This document shows positions 8,244 to 16,988 of a DNA stretch of 33,194 nucleotides, piece by piece. Below the pieces are notes generated by a model. That model worked only from the letters and a program-made list of their open reading frames with translations. It was not told the origin of the DNA and did not search any database. Position 1 is the stretch's first letter; each line of letters opens with the position of its first letter. Source of the DNA: JBOHDX01 sp050700835 (GTDB lineage Bacteria; Actinomycetota; Actinomycetes; Propionibacteriales; Nocardioidaceae); contig JBOHDX010000118.1 in assembly GCA_050700835.1 (NCBI GenBank), positions 1 through 33,194 on the forward strand, written 5' to 3'. A program made the position numbers and the translations under genes.

Positions 8244-9668
8244 TCAGTCCTCTCGACCGGACAGAGTCCAGCGCGGACCAGCCGGTGTGTCCTCGACGTC
8301 CACCCCGGCCGCGTGCAGCTGGTCACGGACCGCGTCCGCGAGGGCGTAGTCCTTGACCTCCCGGGCGCGCTGGCGCTGATCCACCAACCCCCTGACCAGG
8401 GCATCCACCGCCGCGCGCAAGGCCGCGTCGTCCCCACCCTGGGCAACCCACGGTGCCGACAAGGGGTCGAGGCCGAGTACGCCGAGCGAGGCGCGCACCG
8501 ATGCCAAAACCCCATGCAGGGAAGGCGAATCGCCGTCCGCGAGCAGCCGGTTGCCTTCGCGTACGAGGTCGTGCACGCTGGCGAGCGCCGCTGGAACTCC
8601 CAGGTCGTCGTCCATCGCGGCCATGAACTCCGTGCACAGCACGCCACGCGTCGGGTCGACGCCGCCGGTGACCTCGGTGGCGCGCACGACGAAACCCTCG
8701 AGCCGGCGGTAGGCGGCGGCCGCCTCCGCGACGGACTCGTCGGAGAACTCCACGATCGAGCGATAGTGCGGCGCGACGAGGTAGTAGCGCAGCTCCACGG
8801 GGCGGAACCGCTTGACCACCTCGCTGACCAGGGCGGAGTTGCCCATCGACTTCGACATCTTCTCGCCGGCGGTCGTGACCATCGCGTTGTGCATCCAGGT
8901 GCGGGCGAACCGCTGGCCGGCCGCTCGCGACTGCGCCAGCTCGTTCTCGTGGTGCGGGAACCGCAGGTCGAGGCCGCCGCCGTGGATGTCGAACTCGTCG
9001 CCGAGGTACTTCGCCGCCATCGCCGAGCACTCGAGGTGCCAGCCCGGCCTGCCCCGGCCCCACGGCGTCGGCCAGGACGCGGTGGCGGGCTCGTCCGGCT
9101 TGTGGCCCTTCCACAGCGCGAAGTCGCGCGGATCCCGCTTGCCCCGCGGATCGGCGTCCACCGCCGCCTCCATGTCGTCGATGCGCTGCCGGGACAGCTG
9201 GCCGTAGTCGGGCCAGCTTCGGACGTCGAAATAGACGTCGCCGGAACCGTCGGCGGCGGCGTAGGCATGCCCCTTGTCGATCAGGGTCGCGATCATCTCG
9301 AGCATCTCGGGGACGTGACCGGTCGCCCTCGGCTCGTACGCCGGCGGCAGGCAGCCGAGCACCGCGTACGCGTCGTGCAGGGCACGCTCGTTGGCGTAGG
9401 CGAGGGCCCACCACTCGATGCGGCGCTCGGCGGACTTCGTCAGCACCTTGTCGTCGATGTCGGTCACGTTGGCGACGAGCGTCACCGTGTAGCCGGCGTG
9501 CTCGAACCACCGCCGCAAGATGTCGAACACGACCTCCTTGCGGATGTGCCCGACATGAGGTGCGGCCTGCACGGTCAGCCCACAGTGGTAGACCCCGACC
9601 TGACCGTCGTGCACCGGCACGAAGTCACGGACCTCGCGGGTGGCGGTGTCGTACAGGCGGATGCTCAC
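8244..9668 (-). CDS. cysS: Cysteinyl-tRNA synthetase
   Basis: Class I aminoacyl-tRNA synthetase charging tRNA-Cys, 474 aa from the GTG at 9668. The class I signature is PHVGH in YHCGLTVQAAPHVGHIR. Zinc ligands fit the Cys in YHCG, the Cys of HLECSAMA, and the HGGGLDLRFPHHENE segment. KMSKS is present (GEKMSKSMGN). The C-terminal anticodon-binding part ends in RWTLSGRED. The frame is open to 9731, but GTG 9668 starts the protein at IRLYDTATREVRDF, as in other CysS proteins, and the extra 21 residues have no counterpart I recognise. It lies downstream of dxs but is separated by about 160 bases holding a long hairpin, so it probably begins its own transcription unit with rlmB. Confidence 0.93.
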   Translation of the reverse strand: MSIRLYDTATREVRDFVPVHDGQVGVYHCGLTVQAAPHVGHIRKEVVFDILRRWFEHAGYTVTLVANVTDIDDKVLTKSAERRIEWWALAYANERALHDAYAVLGCLPPAYEPRATGHVPEMLEMIATLIDKGHAYAAADGSGDVYFDVRSWPDYGQLSRQRIDDMEAAVDADPRGKRDPRDFALWKGHKPDEPATASWPTPWGRGRPGWHLECSAMAAKYLGDEFDIHGGGLDLRFPHHENELAQSRAAGQRFARTWMHNAMVTTAGEKMSKSMGNSALVSEVVKRFRPVELRYYLVAPHYRSIVEFSDESVAEAAAAYRRLEGFVVRATEVTGGVDPTRGVLCTEFMAAMDDDLGVPAALASVHDLVREGNRLLADGDSPSLHGVLASVRASLGVLGLDPLSAPWVAQGGDDAALRAAVDALVRGLVDQRQRAREVKDYALADAVRDQLHAAGVDVEDTPAGPRWTLSGRED

Positions 9669-9725
9669 TCGCGCCAGCCTACCGACGCGACCCTTGGCGG
9701 TTTCGCGCAGTGATGGCGCAAACCG

Positions 9726-9793
9726 CTTCACACGCCGCCGGTACCGTCAGCCGCCCGAATTGCCCGATTCGGCGGTACGCACGGCGTGTGAAG
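9726..9793. terminator. Long hairpin between dxs and cysS
   Basis: Two 20-base arms (9726-9745 and 9774-9793) form a stem: CTTCACACGCCG pairs perfectly with CGGCGTGTGAAG, then a 3-base mismatch, then GTACC/GGTAC. Inside the 28-base interval a second 6-bp stem, CCGAAT with ATTCGG, can form. There is no T-run on either side, so it is not a classical intrinsic terminator. As the only strong hairpin between the hopanoid operon end and cysS it may act as a GC-rich actinobacterial terminator, a transcript-end stabiliser, or an element controlling cysS. The structure is seen directly; the role is inferred. Confidence 0.5.
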
Positions 9794-9828
9794 CCGGGAT
9801 TAGTGGGCCGAAACCGGCTCGAGATCGG

Positions 9829-11589
9829 TCAGCGGGCGCGACGCACGGCGCGCGCAATGCCACCGGCGTCGAGGCCGTGCTCCGCGAGCAGCGCGGCACG
9901 CTCTCCGGCGGCCACGAAGCCTCCGGCCAGCCCCAGCGTCAGCACCGGAACGGCGATCCCCACCGAGCGCAGCCCTCGGCACAGCGTCTCGCCGAAGCCT
10001 CCGGCAACCGTGTTGTCCTCCACCGTCACCACCAGGTGGTGGTCGGCCGCGGCCATCAGCACGGTGGGATCGATCGGCGCGATCCAGCATGGGTCGACGA
10101 CGGTCGCGCGGATGCCGTCCCGCGCCAGCAGGTCGACCGCCGCCAACGCCTCGCGGGCCAGTGGGCCGACCGGCAGCAGCAGGACGTCCGCGGGTGCGCC
10201 TGGTTCGGTGAGCAGCTCAGCGGCGCCGAGTCGGTCGAGCGCTGGCATGTCGTCGCCGACCCTCCCCCTGGGGAACCGCACGACGGTCGGTCCCTCGGCC
10301 CACTCGACCGCCTCGTCCAGCTGAGCGCGCAACCGGGTGGCATCGCGCGGCGCCGCGATCCTGATCCCGGGTACGGAGCCGAGCAGCGAGGTGTCCCAGA
10401 TGCCGTGGTGCGACGGTCCGTCCGGCCCGGTGATGCCGGCCCGGTCCAGCACGAACGTCACTGGCATCCGGTGCAGGGCCACGTCCATCAGCACCTGGTC
10501 GTACGCCCGGTTCAGGAACGTCGAGTAGATGGCGACGACCGGGTGCAGCCCGCCGGTGGCCAAGCCGGCCGCCGAGGCGACCGCATGTTGTTCGGCGATG
10601 CCCACGTCGTAGACGCGGTCGGGGTAGCGGCACGCGAACGGGTGGAGACCGGTCGGCCTGAGCATCGCCGCAGTCACGGCGACCACATCACGACGGCGTT
10701 CACCGATCCGCACCAGCTCGTCGGCGAACACGTCGGTCCAGGCGGGGCTGGACGGCGGTGCCTCCACAGCGCCGGAGGGCGTCACCGGCGGCACGGTGTG
10801 CAGCCGGTCCGCCTCGTCAGTCTCGGCCGGGGCGTATCCCGCACCCTTGCGCGTGACGCAGTGCACGACCACTGGACGCGACATGGACCGGGCGGCGCGC
10901 ATCGCGACCTCCATGGCCGCCACGTCGTGACCGTCGACCGGGCCGAGGTAGTCGACCCCGAGGTCGCGGAACACGTTGCCGGCAGCCTCCCCGGCCCTCA
11001 GCTCGGCGAGGTGGTGCGCCAGTGCCCCGACCGTCGGCGCATAGGACCGGCCGTTGTCGTTGAGCACCACCACCAGCGGACGACGGGAGCGGCCGATGTT
11101 GTTCAGGGCCTCCCACGCCAAGCCGCCGGTCATGGCGCCGTCCCCGATCACCGCGACGACCCGGCGATCTCCGGTGCCCAGCACCTCGAACGACTTGGCC
11201 AGCCCGTCCGCGTAGGACAGCGCGGTGGAGGCGTGCGAGTTCTCGACCACGTCGTGCACGCTCTCGTTGCGGTTCGGGTAGCCGGACAGGCCGTGCGGCT
11301 GACGCAGCGTGCCGAACGCATCCGCGCGCCCGGTCAGGAGCTTGTGGACGTACGCCTGGTGGCCGGTGTCCCAGACGATCGGGTCGGTGGGGGAGTCGAA
11401 GACCCGGTGCAGCGCGATCGTGAGCTCGACCACCCCGAGGTTGGGACCCAGGTGGCCGCCAGTGCGGGTCACCGACGAGACGAGCAGCGAGCGGATCTCG
11501 TGTGCCAATCGCGCCACCTCGCCCTCGGTCAGGGCGCGCACGTCGCAGCGACCGAGCAACCCCGCCGACGAGGCGACCTGTGTGGTCAT
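9829..11589 (-). CDS. dxs: 1-deoxy-D-xylulose-5-phosphate synthase
   Basis: A 586-aa thiamine-diphosphate enzyme condensing pyruvate and glyceraldehyde-3-phosphate, the first and flux-setting step of the MEP isoprenoid pathway. Seen: GGHLGPNLG (catalytic-type His46), GHQAYVHK, the ThDP motif GDGAMTGG with ALNN (149-164), NDNGRSYAP, and in the pyrimidine domain DVGIAEQHAV with the ThDP-activating Glu. The protein is slightly shorter than the usual 620-640 aa but has all three domains. The ATG at 11589 overlaps the hpnH stop (ATGA). The same frame is open far upstream through hpnH, but that part is a shadow. Its place as last gene of the hopanoid operon suggests a dedicated isoprenoid supply; a second housekeeping dxs elsewhere is likely but cannot be seen. 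Confidence 0.94.
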   Translation of the reverse strand: MTTQVASSAGLLGRCDVRALTEGEVARLAHEIRSLLVSSVTRTGGHLGPNLGVVELTIALHRVFDSPTDPIVWDTGHQAYVHKLLTGRADAFGTLRQPHGLSGYPNRNESVHDVVENSHASTALSYADGLAKSFEVLGTGDRRVVAVIGDGAMTGGLAWEALNNIGRSRRPLVVVLNDNGRSYAPTVGALAHHLAELRAGEAAGNVFRDLGVDYLGPVDGHDVAAMEVAMRAARSMSRPVVVHCVTRKGAGYAPAETDEADRLHTVPPVTPSGAVEAPPSSPAWTDVFADELVRIGERRRDVVAVTAAMLRPTGLHPFACRYPDRVYDVGIAEQHAVASAAGLATGGLHPVVAIYSTFLNRAYDQVLMDVALHRMPVTFVLDRAGITGPDGPSHHGIWDTSLLGSVPGIRIAAPRDATRLRAQLDEAVEWAEGPTVVRFPRGRVGDDMPALDRLGAAELLTEPGAPADVLLLPVGPLAREALAAVDLLARDGIRATVVDPCWIAPIDPTVLMAAADHHLVVTVEDNTVAGGFGETLCRGLRSVGIAVPVLTLGLAGGFVAAGERAALLAEHGLDAGGIARAVRRAR

Positions 11590-12590
11590 GACCCGACGAC
11601 CGCGCGTACCGACTCTCGCAGCGAGGACATCGTCGCCACGACCGCCGTCGGTTCGTAGCCGCAGTGGGCCATGCAGTTGGCGCAGCGCGGATCGTTGCCA
11701 CGCCCGAACTTGCTCCAGTCCGTGTCGTCCAACAGCTCGCGATAGCTGCCGACATAGCCGTCGTCGAGCAGGTAGCACGGACGCTGCCAGCCCTTCAGGG
11801 AGTACGACGGGATCGACCACGCCGTGCAGGCGAGGTCGCGCTTGCCCTCGAGGAAGTCCAGGAAGATCGGCGAGTGGTTGAGCCGCCACTTCTTGCGCCG
11901 GCCGTCTCCGAACGCCTTCGCGAACAGCTGCCTGGTCTGCTCGGGGCCCAGCCAGTGGTCCTGGTCCGGCGCCTTCTCGTAGGCATAGGCGGGGGAGATC
12001 TGCATGTTGTCGACCTGCAGGTCGTCGTTGAGGTAGTCGAGGACGTCGATGACGTCCTGCGGGCTGTCGGTGTCGAAGAACGTCGTGTTGGTCATCACCC
12101 GGAAGCCGGCCGCCTGGGCGTCCTTGATCGCCGCCACCGCCTGGTCGAACACGCCGTCCTTGCACACCGATGCGTCGTGGCGCTCGCGGAGACCGTCGAT
12201 GTGCACCATCCAGGAGAAGTTGCGGTGCGGCTTGAACTTGTGCATGTGCCGTGGCATCAGCACTGCGTTGGTGCACAGGAAGACGATCTTGTTGCGGTCG
12301 AGGAGCTGGCGGACGATCTCGTCGATCTGGGGGTGCATCAACGGCTCGCCGCCGGCGATGGACACCATCGGGGCACCGCTCTCCTCGATGGCCGCAACCG
12401 CCTGCTCCACCGGCATCCGCTGCTTCAGGACGTCCGCTGGGTGGGCGATCTTGCCGCAGCCCGCGCACTTCAGGTTGCAGGCGAACAACGGCTCCAGCTC
12501 GACGAGCAGGGCGAACTTCTCCCGGCGCAGGAACTTCTGCTTGGCCAGGTAGCCGCCTAGCCGGATCGACTGTCGGACAGGCATGGACAC
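11586..12590 (-). CDS. hpnH: Adenosylhopane synthase HpnH (radical SAM)
   Basis: A 334-aa radical SAM protein that links the 5'-deoxyadenosyl group to diploptene, making adenosylhopane, the first step of hopanoid side-chain extension. The [4Fe-4S] motif CNLKCAGC is at Cys38, Cys42 and Cys45, followed by the SAM-binding GGEPLMHP. A C-terminal Cys cluster (DPRCANCMAHCGYEP) is typical of HpnH. Start: GTG 12590 has an AGGTGG box seven bases upstream, better placed than for the alternative ATG 12584. It begins two bases after the HpnG-IspH stop and overlaps dxs by four bases. Length and motifs match the family; the assignment is firm. Confidence 0.94.
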   Translation of the reverse strand: MSMPVRQSIRLGGYLAKQKFLRREKFALLVELEPLFACNLKCAGCGKIAHPADVLKQRMPVEQAVAAIEESGAPMVSIAGGEPLMHPQIDEIVRQLLDRNKIVFLCTNAVLMPRHMHKFKPHRNFSWMVHIDGLRERHDASVCKDGVFDQAVAAIKDAQAAGFRVMTNTTFFDTDSPQDVIDVLDYLNDDLQVDNMQISPAYAYEKAPDQDHWLGPEQTRQLFAKAFGDGRRKKWRLNHSPIFLDFLEGKRDLACTAWSIPSYSLKGWQRPCYLLDDGYVGSYRELLDDTDWSKFGRGNDPRCANCMAHCGYEPTAVVATMSSLRESVRAVVGS

Positions 12591-12592
12591 AG

Positions 12593-14065
12593 TCAGACCA
12601 CCTCTCGCGGAAGGGTGAATTGGACGTTCTCCTCGATGACGGACGTCTCGCGGACCCGCACTGGACCGAGGCCTGACAGGCAGCGGACGAGACCGTCGAC
12701 GAGCGCCGGTGGTGCGGACGCGCCAGCGGTGACGCCGATCCGTCGTCGCCCGGCCAGCCAGGCGAGGTCGATGTCGCCGGCATCGTCGATCAGGTGCGCT
12801 TCGACGCCTTCGCCTACCGCCACCTCAACCAGCCGGTGGGAGTTGGACGAGTTGGGTGACCCGACCACGAGCAGGAGGTCGGACTCTCGGGCGACGGTAC
12901 GGACGGCCTGCTGGCGGTTGGTGGTCGCGTAGCAGATGTCGTCGCGTCGCGGGGCGTTCAGTGTCGGGAACCGAGACCTCAGCACGGCGGCGGTCTGCTC
13001 GGCCTCGTCGACCGCCAGCGTGGTCTGCATAACGTAGGCCACCTTGCTGGGGTCCCGGACCTGCACCCGCGCGGCCTCCTTCGCGTTGGCGACGACGGTG
13101 ACGTGCTCGGGCGCCTCCCCGCGGGTGCCGACGACCTCCTCGTGGTCGTGGTGCCCGATCAGGAACACGGTGGCGTCCCTGCTCGCGAACCGGCGTACCT
13201 CCGTGTGCACCTTGGACACCAGCGGGCAGGTCGCGTCGATCACCTGCAGGTCGCGGGCCGCCGCGGCCGCGCGCACCGAGGGCGAGACGCCGTGTGCGGC
13301 GAACACCAGCACGCTGCCGTCGGGGACCTCGTCGACCTCCTCGACGAACACGGCACCGCGCCGTTCGAGGTCGCGGACGACGTGGATGTTGTGCACGATC
13401 TGGCGTCGTACGTAGACCGGGCTGCCATGGATCTGCAGCGCCCGCTCGACCACCTCGATGGCCCGCTCGACCCCTGCGCAGAAGGACCGCGGCGCCGCCA
13501 GGATGACGTCGCGTTCGCCGACTGCAGCCGCCCACTGGTCGATGACAGGTGCTGCCAGGCGCAAGGACCTCAAGGCCTGGATGCCACGTCGCGCCGTGCC
13601 CGGCCGACGCAGCGGGTGGGCGGCGGTGTCGACCACAGCGCGCAGCACCGCCAGCTGACCGTCCGGCACCTCGCGGCCCAGATAGGCGGACTCGGTGTCG
13701 ACGGCGAGCGCGCCGGAGCGGGCTAGCTCGGCGCGTTCGGCACCGGCGACGACATGGTCGGTGGAGCAGATCGTGCCTTCGTGGACGGTCAGCCCGGCCC
13801 GGCGAAGTGCGCCGACGAGCAGCGGCGCCACGTGGCAGTCCACGGCGGTCCCGTCGCCGGTCACCTGGTCGGCCACCACGAGGTCGCCGGGGCTGACGCG
13901 GTCGCTCAGCCCGCCGGCCACGCCGACGACCAGGGCGGGTCCGCGGCGACCGACCCGCCCGCCGGGACCGCGTCCGGTGCGGACGACGGGCGTTGCCGTC
14001 CGCCCGCGCAGGGCGGCCTGCTCGATCCGTAGCGGTGTGCACACGGTGGCCTGCGGATCGGTCAT
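12593..14065 (-). CDS. hpnG-ispH: HpnG-like nucleosidase fused to IspH (HMBPP reductase)
   Basis: One uninterrupted 490-aa frame carries two enzymes. Residues 1 to about 182 form a purine-nucleoside-phosphorylase-like domain of the HpnG type: GVAGGLSDRVSPGDLVVAD (48-66) and AVDTESAYL (121-129). HpnG removes adenine from adenosylhopane. Residues about 185-487 are IspH/LytB, which reduces HMBPP to IPP and DMAPP. Its three cluster cysteines are present: Cys196 in PRSFCAGVERA, Cys280 in DATCPLVSK, Cys378 in DDICYATTN. The substrate/proton-relay motif HDHEEVVGT and SNSH are also conserved. No stop, frameshift or internal RBS separates the domains, though reinitiation cannot be excluded. ATG 14065 overlaps the cyclase stop (ATGA). 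The HpnG half is slightly short, so its activity is less certain than that of IspH. Confidence 0.9.
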   Translation of the reverse strand: MTDPQATVCTPLRIEQAALRGRTATPVVRTGRGPGGRVGRRGPALVVGVAGGLSDRVSPGDLVVADQVTGDGTAVDCHVAPLLVGALRRAGLTVHEGTICSTDHVVAGAERAELARSGALAVDTESAYLGREVPDGQLAVLRAVVDTAAHPLRRPGTARRGIQALRSLRLAAPVIDQWAAAVGERDVILAAPRSFCAGVERAIEVVERALQIHGSPVYVRRQIVHNIHVVRDLERRGAVFVEEVDEVPDGSVLVFAAHGVSPSVRAAAAARDLQVIDATCPLVSKVHTEVRRFASRDATVFLIGHHDHEEVVGTRGEAPEHVTVVANAKEAARVQVRDPSKVAYVMQTTLAVDEAEQTAAVLRSRFPTLNAPRRDDICYATTNRQQAVRTVARESDLLLVVGSPNSSNSHRLVEVAVGEGVEAHLIDDAGDIDLAWLAGRRRIGVTAGASAPPALVDGLVRCLSGLGPVRVRETSVIEENVQFTLPREVV

Positions 14066-15948
14066 CGAGACCTCCCAGCGACGTACCGCCCGAGCGCCCA
14101 CACCGGGAACACCAAGCGGTAGAGGTGGTAGTTGATGTAGAAGTCGCCCGGGAAGCCGGTCCCGGTGTAGAGGTCCTCGTCCCAGGTGCCGTCGAGACGT
14201 TGGGTGTCGACCAGCCAGCCCACGCCGCGTTCGACCGCCTCCGATCCCTCGCCGGCCGCCAGCAACGCGAGCAGTGCCCACGCCGTCTGGGACGCGGTCG
14301 ACTCGCCACGCCCTGCCAAGGAAGGATCAGCGTAGGAACGCAGGTCCTCACCCCATCCGCCGTCGGTGTTCTGGTGCGCCTCCAGCCAGTGGACCGCCCG
14401 GCGTATCGGTGCGGCGTCGACCGGTATCCCGGACGCGACGAGGGCGGGTACGGCGGCACCGGTGCCGTAGACGTAGTTGGCACCCCAGCGGCCGAACCAC
14501 GAACCGTCCGTCTCCTGGGCGTCGAGCAGCCAGCGCACGCCTTCGCGGCAGTCTGGGCTGCTGCCTTCCCCCGCTGCGGCGAGCATCTCGACGACGTGCG
14601 CGGTCACATCGGCGGACGGCGGGTCGATGACGGCACCGAAGTCGCAGAACGGCAGCTGGGTGGCGAGGGTGCGGGTGTTGTCGGCGTCGAACGCACCCCA
14701 TCCCCCGTCCCGGGACTGCATGCCGCGGGTCCAGGCGATGCCGCGGTCGACGGCGCCGACGATCCGGTCGCGGTCCGGATGGTCCACCCGTCGCAGCGCC
14801 AGCACCACCTCTGCGGTGTCGTCGATGTCGGGATAGCCACGGTTGGCGAACTCGAACGCCCACCCGCCCGGCGGTACGTCCGGTCGGCGCACCTGCCAGT
14901 CGCCGCCGTCGTGGATCTGCTCGCCCAGCAGCCAGTCCGTCGCCTTGACGACACCGGGGTGGTCCGGGGCCACACCGGCATCGAGCAGGCCGGCGACCGC
15001 GAGCGCGGTGTCCCACACCGGGGACTGGCACGCCTCGAGGCGGCGGACGGGTCCGTCCGGTGACGGTTCGTGCACCAGGAAGCCTTCGAGGCCGGCGACG
15101 CCCGCACGCATCGCGGGATGGTCCAGCGGATAGCCGAGCAGGTGCAGCGCGAGCAGGGAGTAGACCCACGGGGGTTGGATCCCGCCCCAGCCGCCGTCCG
15201 CCTCCTGGCGGGCCAGGATCCACTCGCCGGCACGGCGCATCGCCAGCCGGCGCAACGGCCGGACCGGGTGCCGGGCGTACGCGTGCAGCAACCGGTCGAG
15301 GCGGCCAAAGGCGCCGGCGGTGCTGGTCAGGGCTGCCGGTGGCGGCGCAGGGTCCCCGCTGCGCAGCGGCTCGATGTCGAACGGCACCGGGTGCACCGGA
15401 CGCAGCGACGCGACCACGGTGAGCGGAACGATCGTCTGTCGTGCCCAGCAAGCCCAGTCATAGACGTTCAACGGAGCCCACCGGGGCAGGAAGATCAGCT
15501 CCGGCGGAAGGTCCGGCAGGTCCGACCACCTCCACAAGCCGAACAGCGCCAGCCAGATGCGCGTGAACACCCGGCTGCGCTCGACTCCGCCGCCGGCGAG
15601 GACGAAAGCAGCGGCCTTGAGCATGTGCGGCGCGTCGGGATCGTCCCCTGCCAGCCGGAGCACGGTCCACGCCTCGACCGTGGTGGACAGGTCGCCGGGA
15701 CCGCCGTGGAAGTTGGCCCAGGTGCCGTCGGCTCGCTGCTGCGACCTGATCCACCGGGCCGCCGGTGCGGTGACCTCTGCGGTCCGGATGCCGAGGAACT
15801 CGCGCAGCAGTAGGTCCTCGGCGTCCATCGTCACGTTGGTCGCAAGCTCGCCCTTCCACCACCCGTCGGCGTGCTGCAGGGCGAGCAGGTGTTCCACCGC
15901 CTGGTCCAACGCCTGGCTGGGGGTACGCGTGGAGGTCTGGTCGCTCAT
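14062..15948 (-). CDS. shc: Squalene-hopene cyclase
   Basis: A 628-aa class II triterpene cyclase (HpnF/Shc) turning squalene into hopene/diplopterol at the membrane. The protonating motif DIDDTA is at residues 374-379. Several QW-type repeats are visible (SQQRADGTW, ARQEADGGWGG, MQSRDGGWGAF, AQETDGSWFGRWG, HQNTDGGWGE, TQRLDGTWDE). The substrate-channel and C-terminal motifs ANYVYGTGA and GTGFPGDFYINYHLYR are intact, and length is typical. The start ATG shares one base with the preceding stop (TGATG) and the end overlaps the HpnG-IspH start, so it sits in the middle of a coupled operon. Assignment is near certain. Confidence 0.96.
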   Translation of the reverse strand: MSDQTSTRTPSQALDQAVEHLLALQHADGWWKGELATNVTMDAEDLLLREFLGIRTAEVTAPAARWIRSQQRADGTWANFHGGPGDLSTTVEAWTVLRLAGDDPDAPHMLKAAAFVLAGGGVERSRVFTRIWLALFGLWRWSDLPDLPPELIFLPRWAPLNVYDWACWARQTIVPLTVVASLRPVHPVPFDIEPLRSGDPAPPPAALTSTAGAFGRLDRLLHAYARHPVRPLRRLAMRRAGEWILARQEADGGWGGIQPPWVYSLLALHLLGYPLDHPAMRAGVAGLEGFLVHEPSPDGPVRRLEACQSPVWDTALAVAGLLDAGVAPDHPGVVKATDWLLGEQIHDGGDWQVRRPDVPPGGWAFEFANRGYPDIDDTAEVVLALRRVDHPDRDRIVGAVDRGIAWTRGMQSRDGGWGAFDADNTRTLATQLPFCDFGAVIDPPSADVTAHVVEMLAAAGEGSSPDCREGVRWLLDAQETDGSWFGRWGANYVYGTGAAVPALVASGIPVDAAPIRRAVHWLEAHQNTDGGWGEDLRSYADPSLAGRGESTASQTAWALLALLAAGEGSEAVERGVGWLVDTQRLDGTWDEDLYTGTGFPGDFYINYHLYRLVFPVWALGRYVAGRSR

Positions 15949-16988
15949 CAGGCCTCCCTGCTCACCAGGAAGCGGCCGAGCTGCAGCAGCTCCGCGACGA
16001 TGTCCGGTGGGATCGGGGCCGAGTCGAGGGCCTGCTCAGCCAGCTCGGCGCGGTGGCCCGTCTCGGTCTGCGCCCAGCGGCGACCTCCGCCGCTCTCGAC
16101 CAGGTCGGCGGCCGCCGCCAGGTCCTGGTCGCTTCGCTCCGAGGGGTCGGTGAGGAGCTCGGCGAGCAACCGACCCTGACTGCCTCCCTGCTCCAGCACG
16201 TACGTCACCGGAAGGGTGCACTTGCGGGCGCGGAGGTCGGAGAACACCGGCTTGCCGGTGACGGCGGGGTCCCCCCAGATCCCGAGCAGGTCGTCGACGA
16301 GCTGGAACGCGATCCCGAGGTGCGAGCCATAGGCAGCCAATGCCTCGACGACGGCCGGCGACGCGTCGGCGAGGACCGCGCCGACGGCCGCGCTGGCTGA
16401 CAACAGGGCCCCGGTCTTGCCGGCAGCCATGTCCAGGCACGCATCGAGGGATACGTCGGCGCGCGACTCGAAGGCGAGGTCCTGGACCTGCCCGCGGATC
16501 AGCTCGCGGGTCGCGGAGGCGAGCAGCCGTCCGGCGGCCTCGCCGTGCTCGAGCTCGGGGTCCAGCAGCACCTCGTGCGCCAGGGACAGCATGGCGTCAC
16601 CGGCGAGGATCGCGGTCGACGTGCCCCACACCGCCCAGACCGTTCGGCGGTGCCGTCGGGTCTCGTCGTGGTCCATGACGTCGTCGTGCACGAGCGAGAA
16701 GTTGTGCACCAGCTCCACGGCGACGGCGCCGGGGACACCGACCTCCCGTGGCGCACGGCCGGCCTCGGCGGACAGCAGCGCCAACCCGGGCCGGACGGCC
16801 TTGCCTCCGTCGGCCTCGGCCGGCTCGCCATTCTCGTCGCTCCAGCCAAGGTGGTACGAGACCACGGACCGCATCGAGGGGTCCAGCCGCAGCACGGCGT
16901 CATGGAGCGCAGGCAGGATCAAGTCCCTGCTGTGATGCAGCACCTGGGGCGCCTGCAGGGTCCGGACTCGACGTTCGGCAAGGGTCAC
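15948..16988 (-). CDS. Polyprenyl diphosphate synthase (farnesyl-PP type)
   Basis: A 346-aa trans-isoprenyl diphosphate synthase. The first aspartate-rich motif is DDVMD (102-106), preceded by GKAVRP for diphosphate binding. The second is FQLVDDLLGIWGD (about 229-240), in the DDxxG form common in actinobacterial enzymes. FARM-adjacent bulky residues are few, so chain length is not certain, but position between hpnE and the cyclase indicates supply of farnesyl-PP for squalene. GTG 16988 overlaps the hpnE stop (GTGA). The frame is open further upstream to 17378, but that stretch lies within hpnE and looks like shadow. Streptomyces hopanoid clusters carry a comparable gene. Confidence 0.9.
   Translation of the reverse strand: MTLAERRVRTLQAPQVLHHSRDLILPALHDAVLRLDPSMRSVVSYHLGWSDENGEPAEADGGKAVRPGLALLSAEAGRAPREVGVPGAVAVELVHNFSLVHDDVMDHDETRRHRRTVWAVWGTSTAILAGDAMLSLAHEVLLDPELEHGEAAGRLLASATRELIRGQVQDLAFESRADVSLDACLDMAAGKTGALLSASAAVGAVLADASPAVVEALAAYGSHLGIAFQLVDDLLGIWGDPAVTGKPVFSDLRARKCTLPVTYVLEQGGSQGRLLAELLTDPSERSDQDLAAAADLVESGGGRRWAQTETGHRAELAEQALDSAPIPPDIVAELLQLGRFLVSREA

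Noticed and set aside
6127..9713. Very long plus-strand frames of 740 and 553 codons
   Set aside because: They are antisense to acyl-CoA dehydrogenase, rlmB and cysS, show no motifs and have the composition expected of GC-rich shadow frames.
11590..12783. 398-codon N-terminal extension of dxs
   Set aside because: It lies in another frame of hpnH, whose radical SAM motifs are certain; the ATGA overlap gives dxs its proper start.
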